This document shows, piece by piece, positions 31,253 through 39,071 of a stretch of DNA of 64,000 nt; positions within the stretch are counted from its first letter, which is position 1, and the number at the start of each line of letters is the position of its first letter. The notes beneath the pieces were generated by a model. The model was not told where the DNA came from. It searched no databases and was given only the letters and a program-made list of their open reading frames with translations. The stretch is from Kalmanozyma brasiliensis GHG001 (lineage: Eukaryota; Basidiomycota; Ustilaginomycetes; Ustilaginales). Location: assembly GCF_000497045.1 (NCBI RefSeq), contig NW_015961991.1, forward strand, positions 434,812 through 498,811. Reading direction: 5' to 3'. The position numbers and the translations under genes were made by a program.

Positions 31253-33031
31253 ATGACGACCGCACGCACGCCCTTCGACTGGTCCGTCACCGACCCGCAC
31301 CACAACAACCAGTACATGCGCTTCTCCTCGCGCCGCTCCACCGTCCTATCCACGAAAGGTGTCGTCGCCTCTTCCCAGCCTCTCGCCTCCTCCGCTGGAA
31401 TCGAGATTCTCAACGCGGGCGGCAACGCAGCCGATGCAGCCGTAGCAGTAGCTGCGGCACTCAACGTCACTGAGCCTTGCAACACCGGTATCGGCGGGGA
31501 CGCCTTCTGCCTCTTCTACGATGCCGAAAAACGCACCGTTCGCGCCTTCAACGGCTCTGGTCGTGCTCCTCAAGCAATGACACTCGACGTGCTCCGCTCC
31601 AAGGGCGTCGACGGCATCGAGATCCCCATGAACAGCATCCACGCCGTCACCGTGCCCGGTGCGGCCGCGACGTGGGTCGACACAGTGGAAAACCTCGGCT
31701 CTGGCAAGCTCGGCATGTCGGACATCCTCGCCCCCGCCATTCGTCTCGCTGAATCGGGCTATCCGGTTCACGAAAGCACAGCCTACCTGTGGAGTCGCAG
31801 CGAGAAACTCATCAAAGCAGCTTCGCCGAATGCGGACGAGATGCTGTTCGAGGGAAGAGCGCCGAGGACGGGCGAGCTGATGCGCATGCCGACGCTCGCA
31901 CGCACCTTCCGCGAGCTCGCCACCAAGGGCAAGGAGGGCTTTTACACGGGTCGAATCGCTCAGGCCATCGTCGATCTCGTTCAGTCCCAAGGGGGTGTGC
32001 TCGAGCTCGACGATCTGAAGGATCACCTCGGCCGCGGAACGGAAGAGGTGACGCCCATTCAGTACACCTACAACCACCCGGCCAGCGCCGGCGATCTGGC
32101 CGGAAAGGAGGGCGTGACGATGTACGAGTGCCCGCCCAACGGTCAGGGTCTCACCACGCTCGTTGCTCTCGGCATTCTGGACGAGATGCAGAACCAGGGC
32201 AAAGTGGGCGATCTGGCGCAGGTCCAGCACAACTCGACCGAGTATCTCCATGCGCTCATTGAGGCGTTGCGCCTAGCATTCGCCGATACGCGCTATCACG
32301 TCTCCGATCCCGCACACTCGGAACACGACGTAGCCGCTCTCCTCCTGAACCCATCCTACCTCGCATCTCGAGCCAAACTGTTCGATCCCACCCGCGCATC
32401 TGTCGACCTCGAAAAAGGTTCGCCGGCCAACACGTGCGATACCGTCTACTTCTCCGTCACGGACCAGTACGGCAATGCTTGTTCATTCATCAATTCGAAC
32501 TATGCGGGTTTTGGCACGGGAGCTGTCCCCGCTGGGTGTGGGTTCACGTTGCAGAACCGCGGTGCGGGGTTCACGTTGCAAGATGGTCATCCGAACAACG
32601 TTGCACCGCGCAAGAGGCCGTATCATACGATTATCCCGGCGATGGCGACGAGAGGCGACGAACTCTTCCTCAGCTTCGGCGTCATGGGCGGCTTCATGCA
32701 GCCTCAGGGGCAGGTGCAGGTGCTGATGAATATTTTGCATCATGGATTCAGTGTTCAGGACGCGCTCGATGCGCCGAGGTTCTGTATCGGAGCGGGCATG
32801 GCCGGGCCGGAAGGCGCGACGAGCGAGGTGTACTTCGAAGAGGGCGTGGACGAGGGCGTGGTGGAGAAGCTGAGGGCGATGGGACACCAGGTCAAGGTGG
32901 TCAGTGGCTGGGGACGGTTCCAGTTCGGAAGGGGGCAGGTGATTCAGAAGGTTGCCAATGCAAGTGGGAAGCTCGTCTGGGCTGCGGGAAGCGATCCTCG
33001 AGCCGATGGGCAGGCGATTGCTCAGGTTTGA
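31253..33031 (+). CDS. gamma-glutamyltranspeptidase-like Ntn hydrolase (YwrD type, no signal peptide)
   Basis: The protein has 592 residues from the ATG at 31253; the frame extends upstream only from a GTG. Family stretches are GVVASSQPLASSAGIEILNA, GGNAADAAVAVAAALNVTEP and GIGGDAFCLFY. The autocatalytic cleavage site and N-terminal nucleophile is Thr397 in CDTVYFSVTD, followed by GNACSFINSNYAGFGTG and the C-terminal GGFMQPQGQVQVL, typical of gamma-glutamyltransferase / cephalosporin acylase. Unlike classical vacuolar or secreted GGT it has no signal peptide or membrane anchor, so it is probably cytosolic and closer to bacterial YwrD. It may cleave gamma-glutamyl bonds, in glutathione or other amides; the substrate is not known. 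Confidence 0.92.
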   Translation: MTTARTPFDWSVTDPHHNNQYMRFSSRRSTVLSTKGVVASSQPLASSAGIEILNAGGNAADAAVAVAAALNVTEPCNTGIGGDAFCLFYDAEKRTVRAFNGSGRAPQAMTLDVLRSKGVDGIEIPMNSIHAVTVPGAAATWVDTVENLGSGKLGMSDILAPAIRLAESGYPVHESTAYLWSRSEKLIKAASPNADEMLFEGRAPRTGELMRMPTLARTFRELATKGKEGFYTGRIAQAIVDLVQSQGGVLELDDLKDHLGRGTEEVTPIQYTYNHPASAGDLAGKEGVTMYECPPNGQGLTTLVALGILDEMQNQGKVGDLAQVQHNSTEYLHALIEALRLAFADTRYHVSDPAHSEHDVAALLLNPSYLASRAKLFDPTRASVDLEKGSPANTCDTVYFSVTDQYGNACSFINSNYAGFGTGAVPAGCGFTLQNRGAGFTLQDGHPNNVAPRKRPYHTIIPAMATRGDELFLSFGVMGGFMQPQGQVQVLMNILHHGFSVQDALDAPRFCIGAGMAGPEGATSEVYFEEGVDEGVVEKLRAMGHQVKVVSGWGRFQFGRGQVIQKVANASGKLVWAAGSDPRADGQAIAQV

Positions 33032-33391
33032 GCGACTGTGCTTGTAGACGACTTGGAAACGAATGGAAGGATCTGTGCCATCACTTGTGCGAGCAAAAGA
33101 GTCTGAGCCGTGCGAATGGCCGAGAGAGTCGATGGTCGACTTCCTCGCTTAATATAACCGTCTGCAGCTCGCGCTCTGCGCAAGTCGATGTTTCTTCGAA
33201 GTTGACGTTCCATGACGAAGCTGCGCAAAGAGGAGTCTGAGGCTGAGTTGCTTTCATCTGCGCCCTCACCTCACTTCCACCACGGTGCGTTCGACTCTAC
33301 GATAATTATCGCCATTCGTCAACAGCTTCTCCTTTTGAGCCAACCTCAACCATCGACAGCACAATTTCACGCCCTTCCCGGACCCAACACC
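33032..33391. promoter_or_regulatory. promoter and leader of the first tandem-family gene
   Basis: A TATAA at 33153-33157 and a block around 33090-33150 (AGTCTGAGCCGTGCGAATGG) resembling sequences before the second copy (near 34215-34250) mark this as the promoter. An in-frame ATG at 33212 would add 60 residues that have no counterpart in the other two copies. Confidence 0.45.
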
Positions 33392-33943
33392 ATGACCACG
33401 TCTCGGAACAATCTGACCTTGGCCGCAAGCACCGATGCTTTGACCACCGATCCCTTTGCGACGTACGCTCAAGGCGACTTTGCAGGCCTGCCTGCCCGAC
33501 TGAAGGACATTGGCCCGTTCTGGAAGCACGTCGGTTGGGGAAGCCTCTTCCGTCATATGCCACGGGTCCCTACGCAATTTGTCAAGCTGTCTGACCTTGT
33601 GCGAGACGAGTGGGCCGAGGTCCGCATCAATGTGCTCGGCTACATCGCTCATGTTCCGCACCTGATTCTGCGCCATTCCATCAGGACCTGGGACATCAAC
33701 GTGACCTCTCTGCCCGACGGCGAAAAAGTTGACATCGACATTGAGCTTCGCCTACCTGCGCCCTCGTATCCTTGCCTTTCCGACGAATCCTTCCCCGGTC
33801 TGCCTATGGATCGTAGGTCGCTTGTGGCCATACTCAACGTCAAACTCATGACCTCGCCGCACAGTGGAGAAATCCACCTCAAAGCCGATGAGGAGACGTC
33901 CATTTTTCGTTTTCAAGATGGCTGCGACTGCGGTCGTTCTTAG
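33392..33943 (+). CDS. tandem family member 1, unknown function, possible OB-fold
   Basis: The protein has 183 residues from the ATG at 33392 (context CACCATGAC), the start that matches the other two copies in position; an upstream in-frame ATG at 33212 would give 243 residues. No named family is recognised. Shared with the next two genes are PYA/TYAQGDFAGLPA, FVKLSDLV, VRINVLGYI, ILNVKLM and ETSIF. The strand pattern (a V-N-V-x-G strand, two middle strands, an ILNV strand, a final strand ending in TS-I/T-F) resembles a single OB-fold such as that of POT1-type telomere proteins; this is inference only. It has no signal peptide or membrane segment. Compared with copies 2 and 3 it lacks the N-terminal helical module. 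Confidence 0.7.
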   Translation: MTTSRNNLTLAASTDALTTDPFATYAQGDFAGLPARLKDIGPFWKHVGWGSLFRHMPRVPTQFVKLSDLVRDEWAEVRINVLGYIAHVPHLILRHSIRTWDINVTSLPDGEKVDIDIELRLPAPSYPCLSDESFPGLPMDRRSLVAILNVKLMTSPHSGEIHLKADEETSIFRFQDGCDCGRS

Positions 33944-34512
33944 CTCCTTCGCAACCCGAAGCGTGAGCTCAACATGGGCCGTCCGACATCATCAAAATCA
34001 AGTCCTCTGTCTTTGTCACCCGTCATTCTCACCATCACAAAGCCCTATACGAGCCCTACTACTCCTAAACCATGTAAAATCCGCACTCATCAACAATGTT
34101 ACTGATTCGTCGATTCCGCTTGTGTCTATCGCTGCATCTACCCAACTTGAGCGCTTGTACTTGTCAAAGCGAGCTGGTGTCTGGACTCATCGATATGTGA
34201 AGAGTATTGCTGCGCGAAAGAGTGCAAGCCGTGCGAAAGGGCAAGAATGGCTCGACTCCCACACTTCGTGTCGCCCACTTCATTTGGCGCTGCATTGTGC
34301 CTTGAGCACACCGATGCCTCCTGAGCTGAATCAAATTCGTAGAAAAGAGGCTGGTTCTAGGTGCTTTCCGCCACACCATCACCATAGTCCCATCGCCGTG
34401 CGCTTGATACATCGCCATTCATCGGATACATTGGATCCATTTTCTGGCAAGACGGTCTCGTCACCAAACATCAGCAACATAAGACCTCACCCCGCTCAGC
34501 GACAACATCAAC
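33944..34512. other. spacer between tandem copies 1 and 2
   Basis: It holds the 3' flank of copy 1 with the block CCATGTAAAAT at 34070-34080 and the promoter of copy 2 with TTGAGCGCTTGTACTTGT at 34147-34164. Both blocks recur in the flanks of the other copies, showing duplication of the whole unit. Although an open frame runs through it, this part reads as untranslated sequence. Confidence 0.5.
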
Positions 34513-34712
34513 ATGTCTTTGCCACCGGCAACAGCCCAGAGAAGTGGGCAGCCCGCCTCTGTCGTGAGCTTCGCCATCCGCTGCGACCCTGCGCATCACG
34601 GACAGGTGCTCGAGCATCTTTGTCGAGCTCGCGAAGCCATTCTTGCCAACATTGGCTACGGCGGGCAGCTGATGATGCTCCAACCACGACTCATCAAGCT
34701 GACGTCCAAGCC
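34513..34712 (+). pseudogene. out-of-frame N-terminal module of tandem copy 2
   Basis: From an ATG at 34513 (context AACATGTCT) this frame encodes VVSFAIRCDPAHHGQVLEHL and CRAREAILANIGYGGQL, which match VILSIDCSPAEREQVLRILQ and HARAALKADLGHDGRLL of copy 3. The frame then stops at 34821, while the OB-like domain of copy 2 lies in the frame one base back. One base therefore seems to be missing between about 34665 and 34820, cutting this module off from the rest. Possible splice donors there (GTCCAA, GTCCAT) are poor, so an intron is unlikely. Confidence 0.55.
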
Positions 34713-35327
34713 ATGTCCATCGATGCTGCATCCACCACCAGCGCGACTGCCAACGCCGCTCAGACTTCCGCAGCTGTCGGTACTGCCGCTCCTGTCATTG
34801 CACTTTCAGTGCTGCCAATGAACGGTCCGCTTGCGCCATATGCCCACAGTGACTTCGCAGGCCTGCCCGCTCATTCCATGACAATCGGCAAGTGCTGGTT
34901 GCATGTTGGGGTAGGAATTTGCCGTTACGAGATGCCACAGGTCAAGATGCCATTTGTGCAGCTAGTTGACCTTTTGAAGTGTCAGACGTCTGATGTGCGC
35001 GTCAACGTCATCGGCTTCGGGAGCCGTTGGCCAGAGCGGGAGCAAGAGAAGGGCGAATATCTACTGGTGAGCGACTCCCTGCTCAAGAAGGATGGTGCTT
35101 CCCATATCCGTCTCATGGTTTCTGCACCTGTGGAACTACCATTTGATACTGCATTCCACCGCCTGCTGGTGGGCCACAAGTACTATATGTCAATCCTGAA
35201 TGTCGAACTCAAGATCTCCGAGTCCGGTAAAAGATGGCTGGTCGCCGACGGCCAGACATCTACATTCGTAGCGGTGGGTGACTACAGCAGCTACACCTGC
35301 CATTGCTGTCCTAGCTGTCCTGCTTAG
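34713..35327 (+). CDS. tandem family member 2, unknown function, possible OB-fold
   Basis: Taking the ATG at 34713, the protein has 204 residues. A Thr/Ala-rich linker is followed by PYAHSDFAGLPAHSMTIG, FVQLVDLLK, VRVNVIGFG, ILNVELKISESGKRW and a last strand ending QTSTF, the same order as copies 1 and 3. The frame stays open far upstream (to about 33864), but that part overlaps the flanks and does not look coding. The N-terminal module present in copy 3 is found upstream in another frame, so this gene is either truncated by a frameshift or affected by a sequence error. It may still make the C-terminal domain from this ATG. The C-terminus has a Cys-rich tail (YTCHCCPSCPA). The function is unknown. 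Confidence 0.6.
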   Translation: MSIDAASTTSATANAAQTSAAVGTAAPVIALSVLPMNGPLAPYAHSDFAGLPAHSMTIGKCWLHVGVGICRYEMPQVKMPFVQLVDLLKCQTSDVRVNVIGFGSRWPEREQEKGEYLLVSDSLLKKDGASHIRLMVSAPVELPFDTAFHRLLVGHKYYMSILNVELKISESGKRWLVADGQTSTFVAVGDYSSYTCHCCPSCPA

Positions 35328-35905
35328 CTTTGTCAGGCCATCAAGAGCCAGCTAGACATCGTCTTCCCCTCGGTATCAGGCCAACGTCCTTCCTCATCGT
35401 TCCAGCGTGTCTCAATCCTCCCAAGCCTTCTCGCCATAGATGTTCATTGTTTCAGGTCACATTCTCCTAATGGCAGTACGTCATCCACCTCATCACCTGT
35501 CAGAAAACCATGTAGAAAGCGCCTCTTGTCAAAAACAGTATATCATTCGCCATCTCTCCGTGCGCTCATCGCTGCAGCATACACATTTGAGCGCTGATAC
35601 TTGTGGATAGACTGTGTCGTCTGAATTGATGGCAGCCGGAATGTATGACTTGTGCAAAAGGACAAGAGTCGAAGGTCGATACCCACATTTCATATCGCCC
35701 CTTGAACGTGTTGATTATTCTCTGATGTACGCCGCTCACGAGTGCAATTCTGCACAACAGAATGATGATTTGCTCAGCTCCTTCCTTTCCCACCCTCACC
35801 TCGACCTCGACGAGAAAATAACGCCATCCATCGCGATCTGTGCGAGGCAGGCCTCAGCTTTTTGACATCAACAGCGCGCACTTTACCCAGCGAGGCATCT
35901 CGAAC
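35328..35905. other. spacer between tandem copies 2 and 3
   Basis: It contains ACCATGTAGAAA at 35507-35518 in the 3' flank of copy 2 and TTGAGCGCTGATACTTGT at 35587-35604 in the promoter of copy 3. Each resembles the equivalent block one unit upstream. No other gene was seen. Confidence 0.5.
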
Positions 35906-36958
35906 ATGACTCCTCCTTCGCCACCGAGTAAAGGGCCAGATGATCGGACGTCCCGCGTCATCTTATCGATCGACTGCAGCCCGGCAGAACGTGAACAAGT
36001 TCTCAGAATCCTTCAACACGCTCGTGCAGCCCTCAAAGCCGACCTCGGTCACGATGGACGGCTGTTGGTCGATTACGAGGATGGCGAAAGTGGCGAGGCG
36101 GGCGCGTCGGTCAGACCTACGACATCAAGCAGCATGCCGCTCGACAGATTTCAAGAAAGCAGCCCTGTGTCTGTTAGCAATCGAGGCGGCAGGATCGACA
36201 CAAGCACAGACCAGGCTGTTACAAAGCGCGAAGCTGCCGAAGAAGGTGACTCTTTTCCTGCCGCCGCAGCACCAGTGCGCAACGTTCGTTCGAGGACCAC
36301 TGATGGGCTGTTCAATCCAGCTCAAGCCGCCCGGCCCGCTCATTCGATTCACGTCACGACGTCGACGGCTACTCCGACGCTCAATAGTGTGTCTGCAGAG
36401 ACCGCACCTGCAGACGAGGATGGATCGATACAGCCTGACGCACTTCCTGTTGCGCCGTACGCCGTCGGCGGATTCGCAAGTCCTCCCGCCGTCATGCTTC
36501 AACTCAGCGCCGCTCACAAACATATTGCTCTGGAATCTCGCCGGTACCAGGCACCCAGTTGTCCACTGAAGTTCACCAGAGTGGTCGACCTCTTGCGTAG
36601 CCACGGCTCGGATTTTCGAGTCAATGTGCGCGGCTACTTCAGCTTTTTTCCGGCTTCAGACCTTGGAGCGATCACCAACGGCAAGATCTGGAAGTTGATG
36701 CTGTATGCTGTGCCCGAGTCCGGAGAGGGCAAAGCTCCCGGTATTCCGCTCTTGATGTCTGTACCCGACAACGTGCCACTCAGCACACTCTTTCCCGACC
36801 TGGCATTGGACCGACCGCCCGAAGTGGTGCAACTCGATGTCGTGATTCTCAATGCCGTGCTGATAGGCTGGCACGGCCGCAGCGACAGGTGGCTCATTGT
36901 CGATAGTCAGACATCGATCTTTTCCAACCCATCTGTGTTATGGCGTCGGGGCACATAG
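35906..36958 (+). CDS. tandem family member 3, full-length two-module protein of unknown function
   Basis: The protein has 350 residues from the ATG at 35906 (the frame opens at a GTG upstream). It has two modules. The N-terminal one is a beta strand plus helix (VILSIDCSPAEREQVLRILQ, HARAALKADLGHDG). The C-terminal one is the OB-like domain (PYAVGGFASPPA, FTRVVDLLR, FRVNVRGYF, VILNAVLIGW, RWLIVDSQTSIF). A disordered linker of about 130 residues, rich in Ser, Thr and Ala, joins them. No signal peptide, membrane segment or enzyme motif is present. This is the only intact copy of the long form in the array and the best model for the family. It converges on the PNKP gene with about 150 bases between stops. 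The similarity to POT1-like OB-folds is only a structural guess. Confidence 0.7.
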   Translation: MTPPSPPSKGPDDRTSRVILSIDCSPAEREQVLRILQHARAALKADLGHDGRLLVDYEDGESGEAGASVRPTTSSSMPLDRFQESSPVSVSNRGGRIDTSTDQAVTKREAAEEGDSFPAAAAPVRNVRSRTTDGLFNPAQAARPAHSIHVTTSTATPTLNSVSAETAPADEDGSIQPDALPVAPYAVGGFASPPAVMLQLSAAHKHIALESRRYQAPSCPLKFTRVVDLLRSHGSDFRVNVRGYFSFFPASDLGAITNGKIWKLMLYAVPESGEGKAPGIPLLMSVPDNVPLSTLFPDLALDRPPEVVQLDVVILNAVLIGWHGRSDRWLIVDSQTSIFSNPSVLWRRGT

Positions 36959-37108
36959 ACTGCCACCGGTGCCAGACGGCCCGATGAAGCACCACGAGTC
37001 CGTTTCAAGTCCGTCGGCTCAACACCAACCAGTTCCTCGGCACTGAGGTCGAACAGCCAACATTGATACCTTTGTCAAGCGCTCAGACCATGTAAAATTA
37101 CACCACTC

Positions 37109-38602
37109 TCAATGATAATACATCCCCCACCGTCTCTTCACCTCCTCATCGCCACTCCAACCCCACCTCACCCTGACCACCTCCGCATCGAACCCCTCCT
37201 CCCGCCTCGGCGGCTGTCGATCCTTAAACCAGCTCTCTATCGCTGTAAATGGCAGCAAGGACCGCTTCTTCTCTTTTCCGCTTGTCGGTCCGTGGTGTGC
37301 GCGAAAGTGATTGTTGTGTACGCAAACATGCTTCGGAACGTCAAAGTAGATGCATCGTATGCGCACGCCGAGAGTCCGCGCGAGGTCGATGTAGTGTTTC
37401 CTTGTTGCACGGTCGCGATTTGTGTTGTCGACCACGCACGAGAGGTCGGAGGATAGCGTGTCGCGCACGGCGCGCAGGCACTTGTCACGAGAGCGGAGAG
37501 TGTCTTGATTGACGTGAACGTGTCCGGCGGGCTCGAAGATGCGGTTGAAAAGAAACGTCTTGCCCGACGCCGGGGCGCCGACGAAGAGGACGATCTCGGG
37601 CGCACTTTGGTCGCCGAGTATCGTTCGTGCCACGTTTGGATCGTCTATCGAGGAAAGTTCGACGGTGACCACATCGTCCTCCGGCTCGGCAACGAGGCCT
37701 TTCAGCGACGGACCAGGGATGACAGACGACGGCGACCAGGGACGCATTGGGATTTCATACTCCTTGTCTTTCGCCAAGAAATACTCCTCCGGCGTGTAGA
37801 AGCCTAGACCTGCATTGAGCGCCCATTTCAAGTCCGTGTCCTGATGGTCTCGATATTTCTTGCGCCCCGCCGCGTCGCCCACGAAGAAGCTCTCCTTCAG
37901 ATCCACCTCCACGCCGCCATTCCATCTCGCCACGAACTCCGTCCACATCCCCAACCGCGGTTTGCGATATTCATCGTCGCCTAGTGCGGCCAGCACGCGC
38001 ATCGGCACGTCGATTGCAGCGGCGATATGCCCCATCTTCTTCTTCCATGTCGCGAGGCCCGACTTGGCCGAGTAGGCGGTTTGCTTCTGATTGGTGATGA
38101 CGACGACGGTAAATCCTTCTGCGTGCTGATTCCGTATGCGCTGTATGACCGACAGGCTACCTGCCCGGGGTGGAGACGAGAACAGGAAGTCAAAGTCGTA
38201 CTCGTCCGTCTTGCTTGGAAATGTCTTCCCGTTCTTCGGCCGGACAATGGTGCCGTCGAGATCGTAGAAGGCGACTTTTGAACTTGGCTGCGGATCCCCG
38301 TACACACCGTGTAGACAGGTCTTGTTGGCCCCGATCGAGTCCAGCCATTTGAGCTTAGCGCTAGAGGAAGAGGCTCCATTCGCCGATGCACTGGAGCTGG
38401 CGGTCCGTGGCTGAAAGATCGAGGCAAGGGTCGCGGTTGGCTTCTTGATCGCCTGTTCCATGCTGCTTGAAGACGATGCTTGTGGCGGCGGACCGGTCGA
38501 GCTCGAAGGTCTGGTGGGAAGTACTGGCTCGTCGTCGTCTGACTCATCGCGCTGCTTCTTCGCCGCCCCCGCATCGGTTTGCTGCGCGAGCGTTCGCTTC
38601 AT
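37109..38602 (-). CDS. PNK1: bifunctional polynucleotide kinase 3'-phosphatase (PNKP/Pnk1)
   Basis: The protein has 497 residues from the ATG at 38602 (MKRTLAQQ); the frame extends upstream only from a GTG. The phosphatase domain is of the HAD/DxDGT type, with VAFYDLDGTIVRPK (Asp114, Asp116), VVVITNQK, WKKKMGH and FFVGDAAGR. The kinase domain starts at the P-loop GAPASGKT (about 342-349), followed by VNQDTLRSRDKC and VVDNTNRDRATRK. It makes 5'-phosphate and 3'-hydroxyl ends at DNA breaks so that ligation can follow. As in S. pombe Pnk1 there is no FHA domain; instead there is a Ser-rich, acidic, disordered N-terminus with a basic stretch (AAKKQRDE) that could direct it to the nucleus. Confidence 0.95.
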   Translation of the reverse strand: MKRTLAQQTDAGAAKKQRDESDDDEPVLPTRPSSSTGPPPQASSSSSMEQAIKKPTATLASIFQPRTASSSASANGASSSSAKLKWLDSIGANKTCLHGVYGDPQPSSKVAFYDLDGTIVRPKNGKTFPSKTDEYDFDFLFSSPPRAGSLSVIQRIRNQHAEGFTVVVITNQKQTAYSAKSGLATWKKKMGHIAAAIDVPMRVLAALGDDEYRKPRLGMWTEFVARWNGGVEVDLKESFFVGDAAGRKKYRDHQDTDLKWALNAGLGFYTPEEYFLAKDKEYEIPMRPWSPSSVIPGPSLKGLVAEPEDDVVTVELSSIDDPNVARTILGDQSAPEIVLFVGAPASGKTFLFNRIFEPAGHVHVNQDTLRSRDKCLRAVRDTLSSDLSCVVDNTNRDRATRKHYIDLARTLGVRIRCIYFDVPKHVCVHNNHFRAHHGPTSGKEKKRSLLPFTAIESWFKDRQPPRREEGFDAEVVRVRWGWSGDEEVKRRWGMYYH

Positions 38603-39071
38603 CGCGACGGTTCCAACAGCGAGGCGGACGCCGACAACTGCTCGATTGCTCCTCGATGCGACCTGAGAGCCAAGTCCTCGTAACGACCACAGTGCGGTAG
38701 TGATTGACAGTGCTGCAGTCGGAGGCGGGTCGAGATTGCCATTCGGCGGAGAAGAAGCGAAAGAGGAAGGAGAGCTGGTGGTCGGAAGCTGAGTTGCGAA
38801 ATTAAGCTCGCGAGGAAGTGGCCCGTGAGACACCCTTTTTGCGGAAGCAAGATAATCCGCTGTTAAAAAAGCGCTCGGTATATTCACACCACGAAAAGGC
38901 GACCAAAAAGGTCCCCCCCCCCCCCCTCCTCGTCGTTCTCGGCATTCTCATCTCGTTTCCTTTCACGCACACACCAGAGTATACCGGCACTAGAAGCGCA
39001 AGATGCCATTCTATCATTTGACTCTATCTATGGGCTTCCTGAGGCTACATCTACTTCTCAGCGAAGCTCGT
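38603..39071. other. intergenic region with a 14-C run
   Basis: The region holds the PNKP promoter and the 3' UTR of the trehalase gene. It includes a homopolymer of 14 cytosines at 38913-38926. No gene was seen. Confidence 0.5.

Noticed and set aside
33864..34512. Upstream part of the 487-codon frame of tandem copy 2
   Set aside because: It covers the end of copy 1 and the duplicated flank blocks and has no similarity to copies 1 or 3, so it is read-through, not coding.
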